Below, one piece after another: positions 17,613 through 26,940 of a DNA stretch of 46,978 nucleotides. This stretch comes from Actinomycetes bacterium (GTDB lineage Bacteria > Actinomycetota > Acidimicrobiia > Acidimicrobiales > Acidimicrobiaceae). Numbering within the stretch: the first letter of the stretch is position 1; every line of letters begins with the position of its first letter. Position numbers and translations under genes: made by a program. The notes under the pieces are model-generated. The model saw nothing but the letters and a program-made list of their open reading frames with translations. It made no database searches and was not told the origin of the DNA. The DNA lies in assembly GCA_021799875.1 (NCBI GenBank), contig JAJYZP010000009.1, positions 1-46,978 of the forward strand. Direction: 5' to 3'.

Positions 17613-18428
17613 TTGACTCAGAACTCCACTGCGTCGCGCCACAACGGAATCGAGCGCTACGCTCTCTCGAACCAACCTGGATCAGAGATCCAGTTCGTCT
17701 TAGTTCATGGGGCTATGGATCGAGGATACTCGATGAGAAAGCTCGCTTCACACTTACAACCCTCCTCTTCCGTCATCACCTACGACCGAAGAGGATATGC
17801 CCACTCAAGCGTGAGCGACAGAGTAGCACCTATCGAAGAACTCTCCTTCGGCGCACACGTTGAGGATCTTTGCGCTATGGTCGCAGAGCAACCCTCGATC
17901 GTCTTCGGCCACTCAATCGGTGGGACCATAGCCCTCAATCTCGCTAGTCGGCAACCGGAGAATCTCCTTGGCGTCGTGACGTACGAGTCACCACTTCTCA
18001 GTGAACCATGGTGGCCACAGACTTGGCTTTTGGAAGGCGAAACAGAGCTCTCTGACGATGTGAGCGCATACGAGGAGCGAGCGGAGCGTTTCATGATTAC
18101 GGTACTCGGTGAGAACCGATGGAACCGACTACCCCTCAGGACACGTCAAACACGCAAGACAGAGGGACGGACCATGATCGCCGAGATGATCTCTGCCCGC
18201 TGGCCCAGCGCAACGACGAACTTTCAAGCTATCAAAGTACCCACAATCTCAGCCGTCGGTCAGTACGCAACTCGACGCCATCGAGAAGCACAAGCTACCA
18301 TTTTGTCAATGCTTCCCGAAGCTACCGGAGTCTGTGTTCGTGATGCAGATCATGGCGCTCACCTCTCGCACGCTAGAGCCCTTGCGGAGATTCTCAATGG
18401 ACTCGCTCGCGACCTCGGTTACCACTAG
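17613..18428 (+). CDS. Alpha/beta hydrolase
   Basis: The 271-aa product is an alpha/beta-hydrolase-fold protein. It has the oxyanion strand FVLVHGAMDRG (about 28-38), YDRRGYAHSS, the nucleophile elbow FGHSIGG (about 95-101, Ser nucleophile) and a late His in DADHGAHLSH. An acidic residue is expected near VPTISAVGQYATR but cannot be assigned. Substrate unknown. Start is TTG, supported by GAGG 8 nt upstream and by the N-terminal length. It opens a + run with two SDR genes and an acyl-CoA synthetase. Confidence 0.8.
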   Translation: MTQNSTASRHNGIERYALSNQPGSEIQFVLVHGAMDRGYSMRKLASHLQPSSSVITYDRRGYAHSSVSDRVAPIEELSFGAHVEDLCAMVAEQPSIVFGHSIGGTIALNLASRQPENLLGVVTYESPLLSEPWWPQTWLLEGETELSDDVSAYEERAERFMITVLGENRWNRLPLRTRQTRKTEGRTMIAEMISARWPSATTNFQAIKVPTISAVGQYATRRHREAQATILSMLPEATGVCVRDADHGAHLSHARALAEILNGLARDLGYH

Positions 18429-18455
18429 ACCCCGCCGCGCGGGTAGAACTACGAG

Positions 18456-19235
18456 ATGAACGAATCGACAGATCAATCGCGTTACCTCATCCTCGGAGCA
18501 ACGGGTTCTCTTGGAAGCGCTACGGTAGCAAAGATCGTGCAACGCGACACGAAGGCATGCCTGCTCCTGCAGGGTCGAACCCAAGTTGGCCTCGACCGTC
18601 TCTGTAGCGAGCTTCCACCACAAATCTCTACCACCACCGTCGTTGCGGATGCTTCGGAGCCCATGGACTTCGAGTCCGCTATCTCAGAGTTAGTTCACCG
18701 AGACAACGGAACCTATCTCACCGGCGCAGTCAACGCCATCGGATCGCTCGCCTTGAAGCCGATAACGCGCTTGAGTCTCGACGAGTTCAGAACCACCTTG
18801 GACGTAAATCTCATTAGCACTTTTACCATGATCCGTCTTGCTGCACCCATGATGACACGCACAGCTGGCTCGATCGTAGCGATCTCCTCAGCAGCAGCTG
18901 GGATCGGAATGGCCTCGCACGAAGCGATAGCAGCCGCCAAAGCTGGAATTGAGGGCCTCGTACGCGCAAGCGCAGCATCGCTCGGACGTTCTAATATCCG
19001 AGTCAATGCGGTTTCACCCGGACTCTTTGATTCAAACCTCTCGTCTGCTCTTATTGCTGACCCCACGGCTTTGAAGGCGTCCCTTGCCCTTCATACGCTC
19101 AAGCGGGTCGGACAGGCCGCCGATGTCGCTTCCGTGGTCGACTTTCTACTCGGGCCCGAAAGCACCTGGGTAACGGGAGCCGTCCTACCCGTAGACGGAG
19201 GACTACGTTCCCTGCACACACGACCCACGCTCTAA
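18456..19235 (+). CDS. SDR-family oxidoreductase lacking the canonical catalytic tyrosine
   Basis: The 259-aa product has the SDR cofactor motif ILGATGSLGSA (about 10-20), NAIGSLALKPI, SIVAISSAAAGIG and IRVNAVSPGLFDSNL. In classical SDRs the catalytic Ser is followed by Tyr at +13 and Lys at +17. Here the second Ser of AISS is followed by SHEAIAAAK, which puts Ile at +13 and keeps Lys at +17. Known SDR subfamilies share this change, but the usual hydride-transfer chemistry then needs another acid/base or is lost. It starts 28 nt after the hydrolase gene. Confidence 0.85.
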   Translation: MNESTDQSRYLILGATGSLGSATVAKIVQRDTKACLLLQGRTQVGLDRLCSELPPQISTTTVVADASEPMDFESAISELVHRDNGTYLTGAVNAIGSLALKPITRLSLDEFRTTLDVNLISTFTMIRLAAPMMTRTAGSIVAISSAAAGIGMASHEAIAAAKAGIEGLVRASAASLGRSNIRVNAVSPGLFDSNLSSALIADPTALKASLALHTLKRVGQAADVASVVDFLLGPESTWVTGAVLPVDGGLRSLHTRPTL

Positions 19236-19286
19236 GGACCTAGCATTGAGACCGGCTTGTCTGAGCGTTGATAGGAAAGGATCTTC

Positions 19287-20213
19287 ATGAAGATCGCAAT
19301 GACTGGTGCACATGGCCTCCTTGGGCGCGCCCTTACGCAAAAACTCGTCGAACGAGGACACCAAATCCAATCTGTCGCTCGAATCACGCTCGCCCAAGCG
19401 GCAGGACGCAACGGGCCGTGGTGGGACCCTATCGCAGGAAAGGCAGATCTCTCCAGTACCGTTCCCTTCGACGCAGTCATTCACCTCGGCGGTGAACCGA
19501 TAGCCGCGCGAAGATGGAACAGGGACGTAAAGGAGAAGATTCGGCTCTCGCGCACGATCGGCACGCAGGGAATCGTCGACGCTATCAACGCGCTACCTAC
19601 CCCTCCAAAGGTTCTCATCTCAAGCTCGGCCATCGGTTTTTACGGAGATCGTGGTTCGGAAGCTGTCGACGAAGACGCTACCGCAGGAAGCGGCTTTCTC
19701 GCCGAGGTCTGCAAGGAGTGGGAGGAGGCAGCGACCCACCTTAGCGGGGGCGCCGATGCGCCAAGATTGGTCACGCTCCGAACCGGAATCGTCCTGGCAC
19801 CAGATGGCGGCTTTCTCGCCAAGGCCGGACTCCCATTTCGATTTGGGGTAGGTGGAAAGATCGGAGACGGTGAACAATACGTGAGCTGGATTCACATAGA
19901 TGACCACGTAGCAGCGGTCATCGAGCTCCTCGAGTCGACTGATCTTCAAGGACCGTTTAATCTCACTGGACCGACACCGGTGACCTATGCTGCCTTCGCT
20001 GCAGCGATGGGTCGGGTCCTGCATCGCCCAACGGTCTTTACCGTACCGAAGGGAGCGATAGAGCTCATGCTAGGGAAAGAGATGGCTCGTGAGACGGCTC
20101 TCATCTCGCAACGAGTTCTTCCAAGACGTCTCCGAGAGGCCGATATTCCCTTTCGTTTCCATACCATCGATGACGCTCTCGGGTCGCTCTTCCGAGGTAC
20201 GGATCACAAATAA
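19287..20213 (+). CDS. TIGR01777-family (SDR39U1-like) epimerase/oxidoreductase
   Basis: The 308-aa protein starts MKIAMTGAHGLLGRALT, an extended-SDR nucleotide-binding motif. VIHLGGEPIAARRW, LISSSAIGFYGDRG (catalytic YxxxK replaced by a YGDRG-type motif) and VSWIHIDDHVAAV follow, all hallmarks of the YfcH/SDR39U1 group. Cofactor is likely NADP(H); the substrate of the family is not established. Start ATG has GGAAAGG about 6 nt upstream. Length is typical (about 300). Confidence 0.88.
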   Translation: MKIAMTGAHGLLGRALTQKLVERGHQIQSVARITLAQAAGRNGPWWDPIAGKADLSSTVPFDAVIHLGGEPIAARRWNRDVKEKIRLSRTIGTQGIVDAINALPTPPKVLISSSAIGFYGDRGSEAVDEDATAGSGFLAEVCKEWEEAATHLSGGADAPRLVTLRTGIVLAPDGGFLAKAGLPFRFGVGGKIGDGEQYVSWIHIDDHVAAVIELLESTDLQGPFNLTGPTPVTYAAFAAAMGRVLHRPTVFTVPKGAIELMLGKEMARETALISQRVLPRRLREADIPFRFHTIDDALGSLFRGTDHK

Positions 20214-20223
20214 GCCCACCTAC

Positions 20224-20252
20224 TTGCAGTCGAGGACGGGTCACACTACCCT
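20224..20252 (+). promoter_or_regulatory. Sigma70-type promoter giving a leaderless transcript of the acyl-CoA synthetase gene
   Basis: -35 TTGCAG (20224-20229), 17-bp spacer, -10 TACCCT (20247-20252), then 6 nt and the ATG at 20259. The gene has no Shine-Dalgarno, which agrees with a leaderless mRNA. The spacing is ideal; not tested. Confidence 0.5.
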
Positions 20253-20258
20253 TAGCCC

Positions 20259-21875
20259 ATGGAAGTCGCACACACCCAGGGAACGACATCGCAGGCCCTG
20301 CTCAACGAGACGATCTCTGCGAGCTTACGATCGACTGTAGAGCGCTTCGGCGACCGTGAGGCGATCGTCTCACCAGGTCAAGGCGTTCGCTACTCCTATC
20401 GAGACTTCGACTACATGACCGACGAAGTCGCACGATCGTTGCTCGCCCTCGGACTAACCAAAGGAGATCGGGTCGGCATCTGGGCTCCAAACCTCGCTGA
20501 GTGGACGCTCATCCAGTACGGAACCGCTCGGGTCGGCATCATTTTGGTCACCATCAACCCCGCCTACCGGCGCAATGAACTCGCCTATGCATTGGAGCAG
20601 TCCGGCTGTAAGGCGGTCTTCACACTAACGAGCTTTAAAAGCTCAAACTACCAAGAGATGCTGCACGAAGTCGCACCGTCGATCTCGGGTCTACAGACGG
20701 TCATCTACTTCGACACCGAGAGTTGGCATGAGTTTCTCAGCGCAGGCAAGACGACCGAGATCGAAGCAGTTCACGCAATCGAAGCATCGTTGAACCCGAG
20801 CGATCCTATCAACATTCAGTACACCTCTGGAACCACAGGTAGCCCCAAGGGCGCAACGCTCTCCCACACAAACATCATCAACAACGGGTACTTCGTTGGA
20901 GAGCTCTGTGGATACGACCAGAACGACCGCGTCTGCATACCGGTTCCGTTCTACCACTGTTTTGGAATGGTCATGGGCAACCTTGCCTGCACAACTCATG
21001 GAGCAACCATGGTGATTCCTGCACCATCTTTTGAACCGGCCACCACACTGCGCACGGTTGAATCTGAACGATGCACCTCGCTCTACGGTGTTCCAACCAT
21101 GTTCATTGCCGAACTATCCCTCGAGAACTTCAACTCTTACGACCTCACCTCCCTGCGCACCGGGATCATGGCGGGATCTCCATGTCCGGCTGAGGTCATG
21201 CGACGGGTCATCGACGAGATGCACATGTCTGAAGTCACCATCTGCTACGGAATGACTGAGACCTCGCCGGTCTCTTGTCAAACAACGACCGACGATCCCT
21301 TCGAGAAGCGCATCGGGACCGTCGGACGAGTCGGTCCACATCTCGAAGTCAAGATCATCGACCCGACTGGATCGACGCTCGAGCGAGGAGCCATCGGAGA
21401 GCTCTGCACGCGTGGATACTCGGTAATGGTGGGTTACTGGGGCGAGCCTGAGCTCACCTCTCACGCTATCGACCCTGACGGTTGGATGCACACCGGTGAC
21501 CTGGCAATCATGGATGACGAAGGATACGTCAGCATCGTCGGCCGGATCAAAGACCTCGTGATTCGCGGTGGAGAGAACCTCTACCCGCGAGAGATCGAGG
21601 AGTTTCTCTACACCTTCCACAAGATAGAAGACGTTGCGGTAGTAGGGGTACCGGACCCCCTCTACGGCGAGGAGCTCGTGGCGTGGATCAAGCTCAAGGC
21701 AAATGAGCACTCCACAGAGGAAGAGATACGTTCCTACTGTCGTGGTTCTATCTCCCACAATAAAGTGCCCCGCTACATCAAATTCACGGACCAACTCCCC
21801 ATGACCGTGACGGGCAAGGTTCAGAAGTACCTCATGCGGGAGGCCTCGATCAAAGAGCTGAACCTGACCTCCTGA
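20259..21875 (+). CDS. AMP-forming fatty acyl-CoA synthetase
   Basis: The 538-aa member of the ANL adenylate-forming superfamily has the P-loop-like [17 protein letters not shown] (about 189-205), [10 protein letters not shown] (about 330), [25 protein letters not shown] (about 410-435) and the C-terminal catalytic Lys in [14 protein letters not shown]. It activates a carboxylic acid, probably a medium or long-chain fatty acid, to its CoA thioester via an acyl-AMP. No membrane segment is seen. Its own promoter precedes it, so it need not belong to the SDR transcript upstream. Confidence 0.9.
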   Translation: MEVAHTQGTTSQALLNETISASLRSTVERFGDREAIVSPGQGVRYSYRDFDYMTDEVARSLLALGLTKGDRVGIWAPNLAEWTLIQYGTARVGIILVTINPAYRRNELAYALEQSGCKAVFTLTSFKSSNYQEMLHEVAPSISGLQTVIYFDTESWHEFLSAGKTTEIEAVHAIEASLNPSDPINIQYTSGTTGSPKGATLSHTNIINNGYFVGELCGYDQNDRVCIPVPFYHCFGMVMGNLACTTHGATMVIPAPSFEPATTLRTVESERCTSLYGVPTMFIAELSLENFNSYDLTSLRTGIMAGSPCPAEVMRRVIDEMHMSEVTICYGMTETSPVSCQTTTDDPFEKRIGTVGRVGPHLEVKIIDPTGSTLERGAIGELCTRGYSVMVGYWGEPELTSHAIDPDGWMHTGDLAIMDDEGYVSIVGRIKDLVIRGGENLYPREIEEFLYTFHKIEDVAVVGVPDPLYGEELVAWIKLKANEHSTEEEIRSYCRGSISHNKVPRYIKFTDQLPMTVTGKVQKYLMREASIKELNLTS

Positions 21876-22061
21876 ACTGCTCTCTCGCTCTCAGTTAAGA
21901 GCGCTGAAACCCGTCAAATGTCCGAGCCCGTGAGGCTAGAGCTGGTGAGCGATAGAAACGTTGCTGAATGATTCACACGATCTCCATCGGATAGGCCCAC
22001 TAGCATCAATCCTTATAGAGACTGTACTGCACTCATACCCGATCTCTTCGAAGGACGACTT

Positions 22062-22784
22062 TTGACGATCTCAACCCCAGTGCTCAGCGAACGATTAACT
22101 GCGGTTCTGGCACCATACGCTCCCCCAATCGGCATTAGCTTCCACTCCACCACGACCGAGCTCACTCGCTTCAATGCCTCTAAACCGATCGCCACGCCGG
22201 ACGGTCGAACGGGCTCGGTTCCGGCTGGATGTGTATTTTGGATGAGAGCGGTCGATTCCCTCTTTGCAACGGTCGCCTCCGATCACGCCAACTGCTCCGT
22301 TGGTAGTTTCACTCACGGACTACTCTCCCTTGAGGAGGCCGCTCAAGGGGATGACGTCGCCACGCTGCTCAGGAGCGAATGGGTCGCACCGGAGGACTTC
22401 TCACGGATCGCCCACGTAGACCAACGACCCAAAGAGATCACCTACGGTCCACTCGATCACTACGACCAGGTAGCAGATGTCGTCCTACTCAGGATCAATG
22501 CGAAGGCGTTGATGTTAGTTCACGATGCTTGGCCTGCTCTACGCATCGAAGGTAAGCCACAGTGTCACATCGTTGCGCTCGCACTCGAATCTGGCACAGT
22601 AGCGGCAAGCGTCGGCTGCATGCTGTCTCGAACCCGAACGGGCATGGGGCCTGAAGAGCTGACGTTAGCGATCCCAGGTTCTATCCTGCACGAATTTTTA
22701 GACGCGCTCGAAAAGACGACCAAAGTCGATAGCACCGTCGCAGCCTACGCAGCACGCGATTCTCTTCGCTTCAGTACGCCCTAA
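22062..22784 (+). CDS. DUF169 family protein
   Basis: The 240-aa soluble product matches the DUF169 pattern: PPIGISFH near the N-terminus, PAGCVFWMRAVDSLFATVASDHANCSVGSFTHGL (about 50-85), VVLLRINAKALMLVHDA and a final ELTLAIPGSIL. The two cysteines in the CxxW...HxxCxxG part are typical of the family and could bind metal or an Fe-S centre; this is not shown. Function of DUF169 is unknown. Start TTG has GAAGGA 6 nt upstream. Confidence 0.85.
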   Translation: MTISTPVLSERLTAVLAPYAPPIGISFHSTTTELTRFNASKPIATPDGRTGSVPAGCVFWMRAVDSLFATVASDHANCSVGSFTHGLLSLEEAAQGDDVATLLRSEWVAPEDFSRIAHVDQRPKEITYGPLDHYDQVADVVLLRINAKALMLVHDAWPALRIEGKPQCHIVALALESGTVAASVGCMLSRTRTGMGPEELTLAIPGSILHEFLDALEKTTKVDSTVAAYAARDSLRFSTP

Positions 22785-22834
22785 CGACCGAGAGATGAGC
22801 AGCAGAGAACTTCGACCGATACGAGGTTAGAGAG

Positions 22835-24232
22835 ATGTCGAAAGACACAGATACACCGGACAGATCGAGCGACAAGATCCAACAGGCGAAGCGGCTAGCC
22901 GAGCTAGCGAGCGCTGGCGCGTCGCTCGGATCCAAGACGATTCTGCATCGCGCCAGGCTCGCTACTCAACCCAAGGATCGCCGACAACAGCTTCAAGCGG
23001 AGTATCAGATCAAAACTGCGCAGGAGGTCCGAGCACGGCTCGGCAACATGCGCGGCGTCTTTATGAAGCTAGCCCAGATGGCAAGCTATGTTGACGAACG
23101 CGTTCCTGCCAATATGCGAGAGGCCCTCGCACAACTCCAGATGGATGCGCCACCAATGCAGTGGAAGCTCGCACGAGAGGTCCTCGAAACCTCGCTTGGA
23201 AGAACTGTTGAGAGCTGCTTCGATGAGATCGACGAGGAGCCCATCGCTGCAGCATCGATCGGTCAGGTCCACCGAGCAATCACCACTTCCGGTCAACAAG
23301 TTGCAGTCAAGATTCAATATCCCGACGCTGCTGCTGCAATCTCAGCGGACCTTAGAAACACGCCACTTCTGGCGAAGATCTTGAAGTCTTTCTTCCCGTC
23401 GATGGAGACCGCAGAGATGACCCAAGAGCTCAGAGAGCGCTTCTTGGAGGAACTCGACTACCGACACGAAGCATCTATCCAGCGACGATTCGCTTCATAC
23501 TACGACGGACACCCAACCATTGTCGTGCCAAAAGTCATCGATCACCTAACCTCTGACGCGGTGCTCACAAGTGAGTTCATAACTGGCCAGACCTTTAAGG
23601 AGATCTGCCAAGCATCACAGACAGAACGTGACAGAGCTGGCGAGACGCTCTTTCGGTTCGTCTTCCGCTCCCTCTATCAGATGAACCTCTTTAACGGAGA
23701 TCCTCATCCGGGCAACTACATCTTTCTCGGCAACGGCCGTGTCGCGTTTCTAGACTTCGGCTTCTCTCGCTCCTTCTCATCGAGTGAGCTCAGCATCTTC
23801 GAGTCGCTCGTCCAGAGCATGGTCGTCACGCACGACCTCCATCACTTCCGCAACCAGGCGGAGCGAGCTGGCCTACTCATCAACAGCGGATCACTAACCG
23901 ACGAAGCGATCGCATCGTACTTCGAGATCTTTTACGAGATCGTCAGCTGCGATCGACCTCTGCGCATCTCACCGGAGTACTGCTCTGCAGTGCTGTCCCG
24001 CAGCTTCTCTAACGACCATGCGATCGCATCATCTTTGAACGTACCTCGCTCGTTCGTTGTCATACAGCGGATCAACATGGGACTCTATGCAATTCTTGCT
24101 GCTCTCGGTTCCGAGGTCAACTGGCGCAAAGTTGCCGAGGAGATCTGGCCCTTCACCCTCTCCCCAGCCTCAACGCAGATCGGAGCGGCGGAGGTTGAGT
24201 GGCTTGATGCGAAAAAACGATCGGAGCGTTAA
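22835..24232 (+). CDS. ABC1/AarF/UbiB-family atypical kinase
   Basis: The 465-aa protein has the UbiB-type N-terminal motif KLAQMASYVDERVP (the family KxGQ-like segment, with A for G), the nucleotide-loop region IGQVHRA, the catalytic Lys in VAVKIQYPDA, and FNGDPHPGNYIFLGNG plus VAFLDFGFSR (catalytic loop and metal Asp). Such ATPases support isoprenoid lipid/quinone biosynthesis or lipid homeostasis. No transmembrane C-terminus is obvious. Start ATG has GAGG 8 nt upstream. It ends 1 nt before the stop of the convergent gene on the other strand. Confidence 0.88.
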   Translation: MSKDTDTPDRSSDKIQQAKRLAELASAGASLGSKTILHRARLATQPKDRRQQLQAEYQIKTAQEVRARLGNMRGVFMKLAQMASYVDERVPANMREALAQLQMDAPPMQWKLAREVLETSLGRTVESCFDEIDEEPIAAASIGQVHRAITTSGQQVAVKIQYPDAAAAISADLRNTPLLAKILKSFFPSMETAEMTQELRERFLEELDYRHEASIQRRFASYYDGHPTIVVPKVIDHLTSDAVLTSEFITGQTFKEICQASQTERDRAGETLFRFVFRSLYQMNLFNGDPHPGNYIFLGNGRVAFLDFGFSRSFSSSELSIFESLVQSMVVTHDLHHFRNQAERAGLLINSGSLTDEAIASYFEIFYEIVSCDRPLRISPEYCSAVLSRSFSNDHAIASSLNVPRSFVVIQRINMGLYAILAALGSEVNWRKVAEEIWPFTLSPASTQIGAAEVEWLDAKKRSER

Positions 24233-24233
24233 G

Positions 24234-24689
24234 TCACAAGCGAGTTCCTCGTAAGGTGTCCACGCAACCGTGAATAATTTCGTTTGCGTCGACGAAGACC
24301 GGGAGGTCGAAGACGAAGGATCGAATAGCGAGAGGTTGCGCAGCAAGAGCCAGTGCCGTTGCCGTCATTGGAATCTCCTCCGTGAGCTCGGCGTAGAGAA
24401 ATTCGAAGGTGAATGCGCCACCATCGACGGGGAACCAGCGCCGTGTCGTTCGTGCAGCAAGCTCAGCGACGTCTACCACCTCGGCGGCGGACGCGCCTGA
24501 CTGAGCAACCCGTACGATCAGCAGACCGCTGCCGGCCTGACCAAGTCGGCGATGCAGCCGAAGTCGTTCCTCAAGCAACACAAGCCCCGCACCTGGAGAT
24601 GGGCTCGATCCTCGAAGAAAACGGGATCGTGCAGCGACAGGCTGAACCTCGAGGCGATCGAGGTCTGATGAGACCGGAACGATACTCAC
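24234..24689 (-). CDS. Conserved-looking protein of unknown function, possibly 5'-frameshifted
   Basis: The 151-aa product is not recognised. It is soluble, Leu/Ala/Arg-rich, with protein-like composition (RRWFPVDGGAFTFEFLYAEL, FVFDLPVFVDANEIIHG). The only in-frame start is GTG 24689, but the same frame continues open upstream as QLKFGEWPPIGFYVSNALPR, which also looks like protein, until an in-frame TGA next to ATG 24775. One extra A in the AAAA tract at about 24762-24765 would join that ATG (MSEK) to this frame and give about 180 aa. So the gene is either shorter than its relatives, frameshifted, or contains a sequence error. Confidence 0.5.
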   Translation of the reverse strand: MSIVPVSSDLDRLEVQPVAARSRFLRGSSPSPGAGLVLLEERLRLHRRLGQAGSGLLIVRVAQSGASAAEVVDVAELAARTTRRWFPVDGGAFTFEFLYAELTEEIPMTATALALAAQPLAIRSFVFDLPVFVDANEIIHGCVDTLRGTRL

Positions 24690-24803
24690 GAGACGACCGA
24701 TACGAGGGAGGGCATTCGAGACATAGAAGCCTATCGGTGGCCACTCCCCAAACTTGAGCTGCTTTTCTCACTCATAGTGAGGATCGAAACCGCTCCTCAA
24801 CGA

Positions 24804-25292
24804 TCATCGATACCGATACTCTCGTTTCATCTCAGGCTCTTTGAAGACGACCGAACGCACCGTCCCACGATCGATCTCGACGTCCCAAACCGACCCCTTC
24901 GAAGACAAGATCGGTTCTGGAAGGGCTAGTACCTGACGGCCCACGAGTAGCTCTACTATGGCAGGCACGACATTACCGTGCGAGCAGACGGCATAGACAC
25001 CTTCTTCTTCAAGACCCATGAGGAAGCTCTCGAGCGCCACCAATGTCGTCGTTTCCGCCAAACGTTCATCTGGCTTGACCTCTAAACCGAGCTTCCTCCT
25101 CAAAGGCTCAAGCGTTTCAAGGCATCGTGGATACGGACTCGAGAAAAGCGCTGTGAACTTCACACTCCCGAGCAAATCTGCTAGCTCCTGAGCCTGTGTC
25201 AAGCCATCTGGAGCGAGGTGACGAGCACTATCGGTGTAGCTCCATGGTTCACGACGACCAGCTTTCGCATGTCGAATCACAAGTATTCGCAT
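24804..25292 (-). CDS. SixA-like histidine phosphatase
   Basis: The 162-aa product starts MRILVIRHAKAGRR, the RHG catalytic motif variant (RHA) of the SixA branch of the phosphoglycerate-mutase superfamily. SSPYPRCLETLEPL and VCSHGNVVPAIVELL supply the other active-site Arg, Glu and His. It could dephosphorylate a phosphohistidine protein or a small phosphoester; the target is unknown. ATG 25292 is preferred to GTG 25301, with GGTGG upstream and conservation starting at MRIL. Confidence 0.87.
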   Translation of the reverse strand: MRILVIRHAKAGRREPWSYTDSARHLAPDGLTQAQELADLLGSVKFTALFSSPYPRCLETLEPLRRKLGLEVKPDERLAETTTLVALESFLMGLEEEGVYAVCSHGNVVPAIVELLVGRQVLALPEPILSSKGSVWDVEIDRGTVRSVVFKEPEMKREYRYR

Positions 25293-25514
25293 ACTTACCA
25301 CCCCACTCCAACGAGCCAGGCGAAAAACGCACTAAGGCCTTAAGCAGAGATTACCCCTTTATCTCGCCCGAGTAAACGTCGACACGAAGCATTAATAGTC
25401 GCACTTCCCTGCTCGTTGACAAAAAGACCTTCACTCGCCGAAAGAGCGAAGCTCTCTTACAAAGCTCGCTACCCTGAAACCAGTGCACGCCAGAGAGAGC
25501 AAGGGTGGATCACG

Positions 25515-26468
25515 ATGTCCTCGGTTCTACCGCACCTAAGAGGAGATGGCGAACCGATCTTCATCGCATTGGACTTCAGTGCCCGCTCAAAACCAGCGCT
25601 CGGACGAAACACTATCTGGCTAGGTCTCTCGAGCAGCCTGCAACCGGATTCGTCCTTCACCGCAAACTTTTCCACAAGGGCGAGCGCACTGAACTATCTC
25701 CTCACTCTTTTTGAAGAGAGCGAGCTCACGCATCAGCAGATACACCTCGGCGTGGATTTCGGCACTGCGCTTCCCTCGAGGATTACCGAGGCCCTCTGCG
25801 ACAGCGGATCATCATCAGATCTTCACGAACCGTGGCATCTCTGGGACCAGATCTCCGATCTGATCACCGATCACAGCGATAACTCCAATAACCGATTCGA
25901 AGTTGCCGCCTACCTCAACAGATCGATCGGCGAGCACTACTTTTGGGGACTTCCCACGCCGAAACCGGCACTCCCACCGCCCTTGCAATCGTGGATCCTC
26001 CCTCTCTCCCCAAAGAGAACCGGGGACCAACTAAGAATCTGCGAACGAATAGCCCAAAGACAGGCCCGCAGCCGCATATCTTCGACCGCACAGCTCTACG
26101 GCGCAGGAGCAGTCGGCAGTCAAACGCTCCTCGGAATGGCGTTCCTCTCAAAGCTCACACGTGCAATCGACCACAGGTTCAATCTTTGGCCATTCCATCT
26201 CAACGGCCACCGAATTACCCTCTACGAGATTTGGCCCCGACTACTGGTGGGCCCGCAAGCGGCGAACTCATCGATGGCGTTCTCTTGCAACGATGAGTAC
26301 CAGGTCGTCATCTCTGCAGCGTGGATGAGGATGCACGACGGGCCCACCTCTGCACATGGTAAGACGGTTGTAGAACGTACGCCAGAGATCGGGGCTCGGC
26401 TCCGACGTGAAGGTTGGATTCTTGGTACCGATGCGCGCAACGTTTCGTTAGACGATACTGATCCGTGA
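25515..26468 (+). CDS. DUF429-like RNase H-fold protein
   Basis: The product (317 aa from ATG 25515) contains FIALDFSARSKPALGRNTIW near the start, then NNRFEVAAYLN, HYFWGLP, AQLYGAGAVGSQTLLGM and LYEIWPRL. I recognise this order from proteins of the DUF429 type that are often annotated near molybdopterin-guanine dinucleotide biosynthesis; the biochemical role is not established. A TTG at 25416 would add 33 residues but has no ribosome site, whereas ATG 25515 has GGTGG about 6 nt upstream. The MOSC gene 1 kb away is a weak contextual hint to molybdenum cofactor. Confidence 0.65.
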   Translation: MSSVLPHLRGDGEPIFIALDFSARSKPALGRNTIWLGLSSSLQPDSSFTANFSTRASALNYLLTLFEESELTHQQIHLGVDFGTALPSRITEALCDSGSSSDLHEPWHLWDQISDLITDHSDNSNNRFEVAAYLNRSIGEHYFWGLPTPKPALPPPLQSWILPLSPKRTGDQLRICERIAQRQARSRISSTAQLYGAGAVGSQTLLGMAFLSKLTRAIDHRFNLWPFHLNGHRITLYEIWPRLLVGPQAANSSMAFSCNDEYQVVISAAWMRMHDGPTSAHGKTVVERTPEIGARLRREGWILGTDARNVSLDDTDP

Positions 26469-26555
26469 GACGCGATCCGACCACGTGCACAACCGCTGCG
26501 AGATGAGCGATTCAAGAACGGCTCACTCCACGAGCAGACTCTCATGCAGGAATAG

Positions 26556-26894
26556 TTGTGTTGCAATGATGTTCACTGTAGCGTGAACGATATCGCTCGG
26601 CCAGCCGTCACGCTCTACTGGCGTCCTGGATGCCGATACTGCACGAAGCTTCGCCAAGGACTCGATCGTCTCGGCCTCACGAGAGTGGAGATCAATATTT
26701 GGGAAGATAACGACGGAGCGGCGGTCGTGCGCGGCATCGCAAATGGTAACGAGACCGTCCCAACCGTTATCGTAGGTGAGATTGGCTACGTCAACCCTTC
26801 GCCCGACCTCGTAGCTCGGCTCGTTCGTGACCAGATCGAACGGTCAACCAGTCATACGCAAGAGGAGTCAGGGCACTCCCCGACGACCCCATGA
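26556..26894 (+). CDS. Glutaredoxin/mycoredoxin family protein
   Basis: The product of up to 112 aa has VTLYWRPGCRYCTKLRQGL with a CxxC (CRYC) redox centre and NGNETVPTVIVG, the cis-Pro segment. This is the actinobacterial mycoredoxin-like glutaredoxin pattern, which reduces mycothiol or protein mixed disulfides. The start is uncertain: TTG 26556 has AGGAA 4 nt upstream, while GTG 26583 is closer to the usual N-terminus. An inverted repeat overlaps that second start. Confidence 0.85.
   Translation: MCCNDVHCSVNDIARPAVTLYWRPGCRYCTKLRQGLDRLGLTRVEINIWEDNDGAAVVRGIANGNETVPTVIVGEIGYVNPSPDLVARLVRDQIERSTSHTQEESGHSPTTP
26571..26588. promoter_or_regulatory. Perfect inverted repeat at the glutaredoxin start
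   Basis: GTTCAC-TGTAGC-GTGAAC, 6-bp arms, 6-bp centre. It includes the alternative GTG start (26583). It could be an operator or a small hairpin over the start codon; nothing in the sequence decides which. Confidence 0.25.
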
Positions 26895-26918
26895 GGGAGA
26901 CCGGTGGCGACCTTGATT

Positions 26919-26940
26919 AAAAAAAGAGTGCACTTCTTTT
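26919..26940. terminator. Possible bidirectional terminator between glutaredoxin and MOSC genes
   Basis: An A-run, GTGCAC palindromic centre and T-run form a near-symmetric A7-AGAGTGCACTTC-T4 structure in the 45-bp gap of two convergent genes. The stem is AU-rich and weak, so the call is tentative. Confidence 0.3.

Noticed and set aside
21886-21903. CGCTCT/AGAGCG hairpin after the acyl-CoA synthetase gene as terminator
   Set aside because: Only 6-bp arms and no T-run on the plus strand; too weak to call.
26571-26588. Inverted repeat read as a LexA/SOS box
   Set aside because: Half-sites are GTTCAC...GTGAAC with a 6-bp centre, the reverse orientation of the GAAC-N4-GTTC actinobacterial SOS box.
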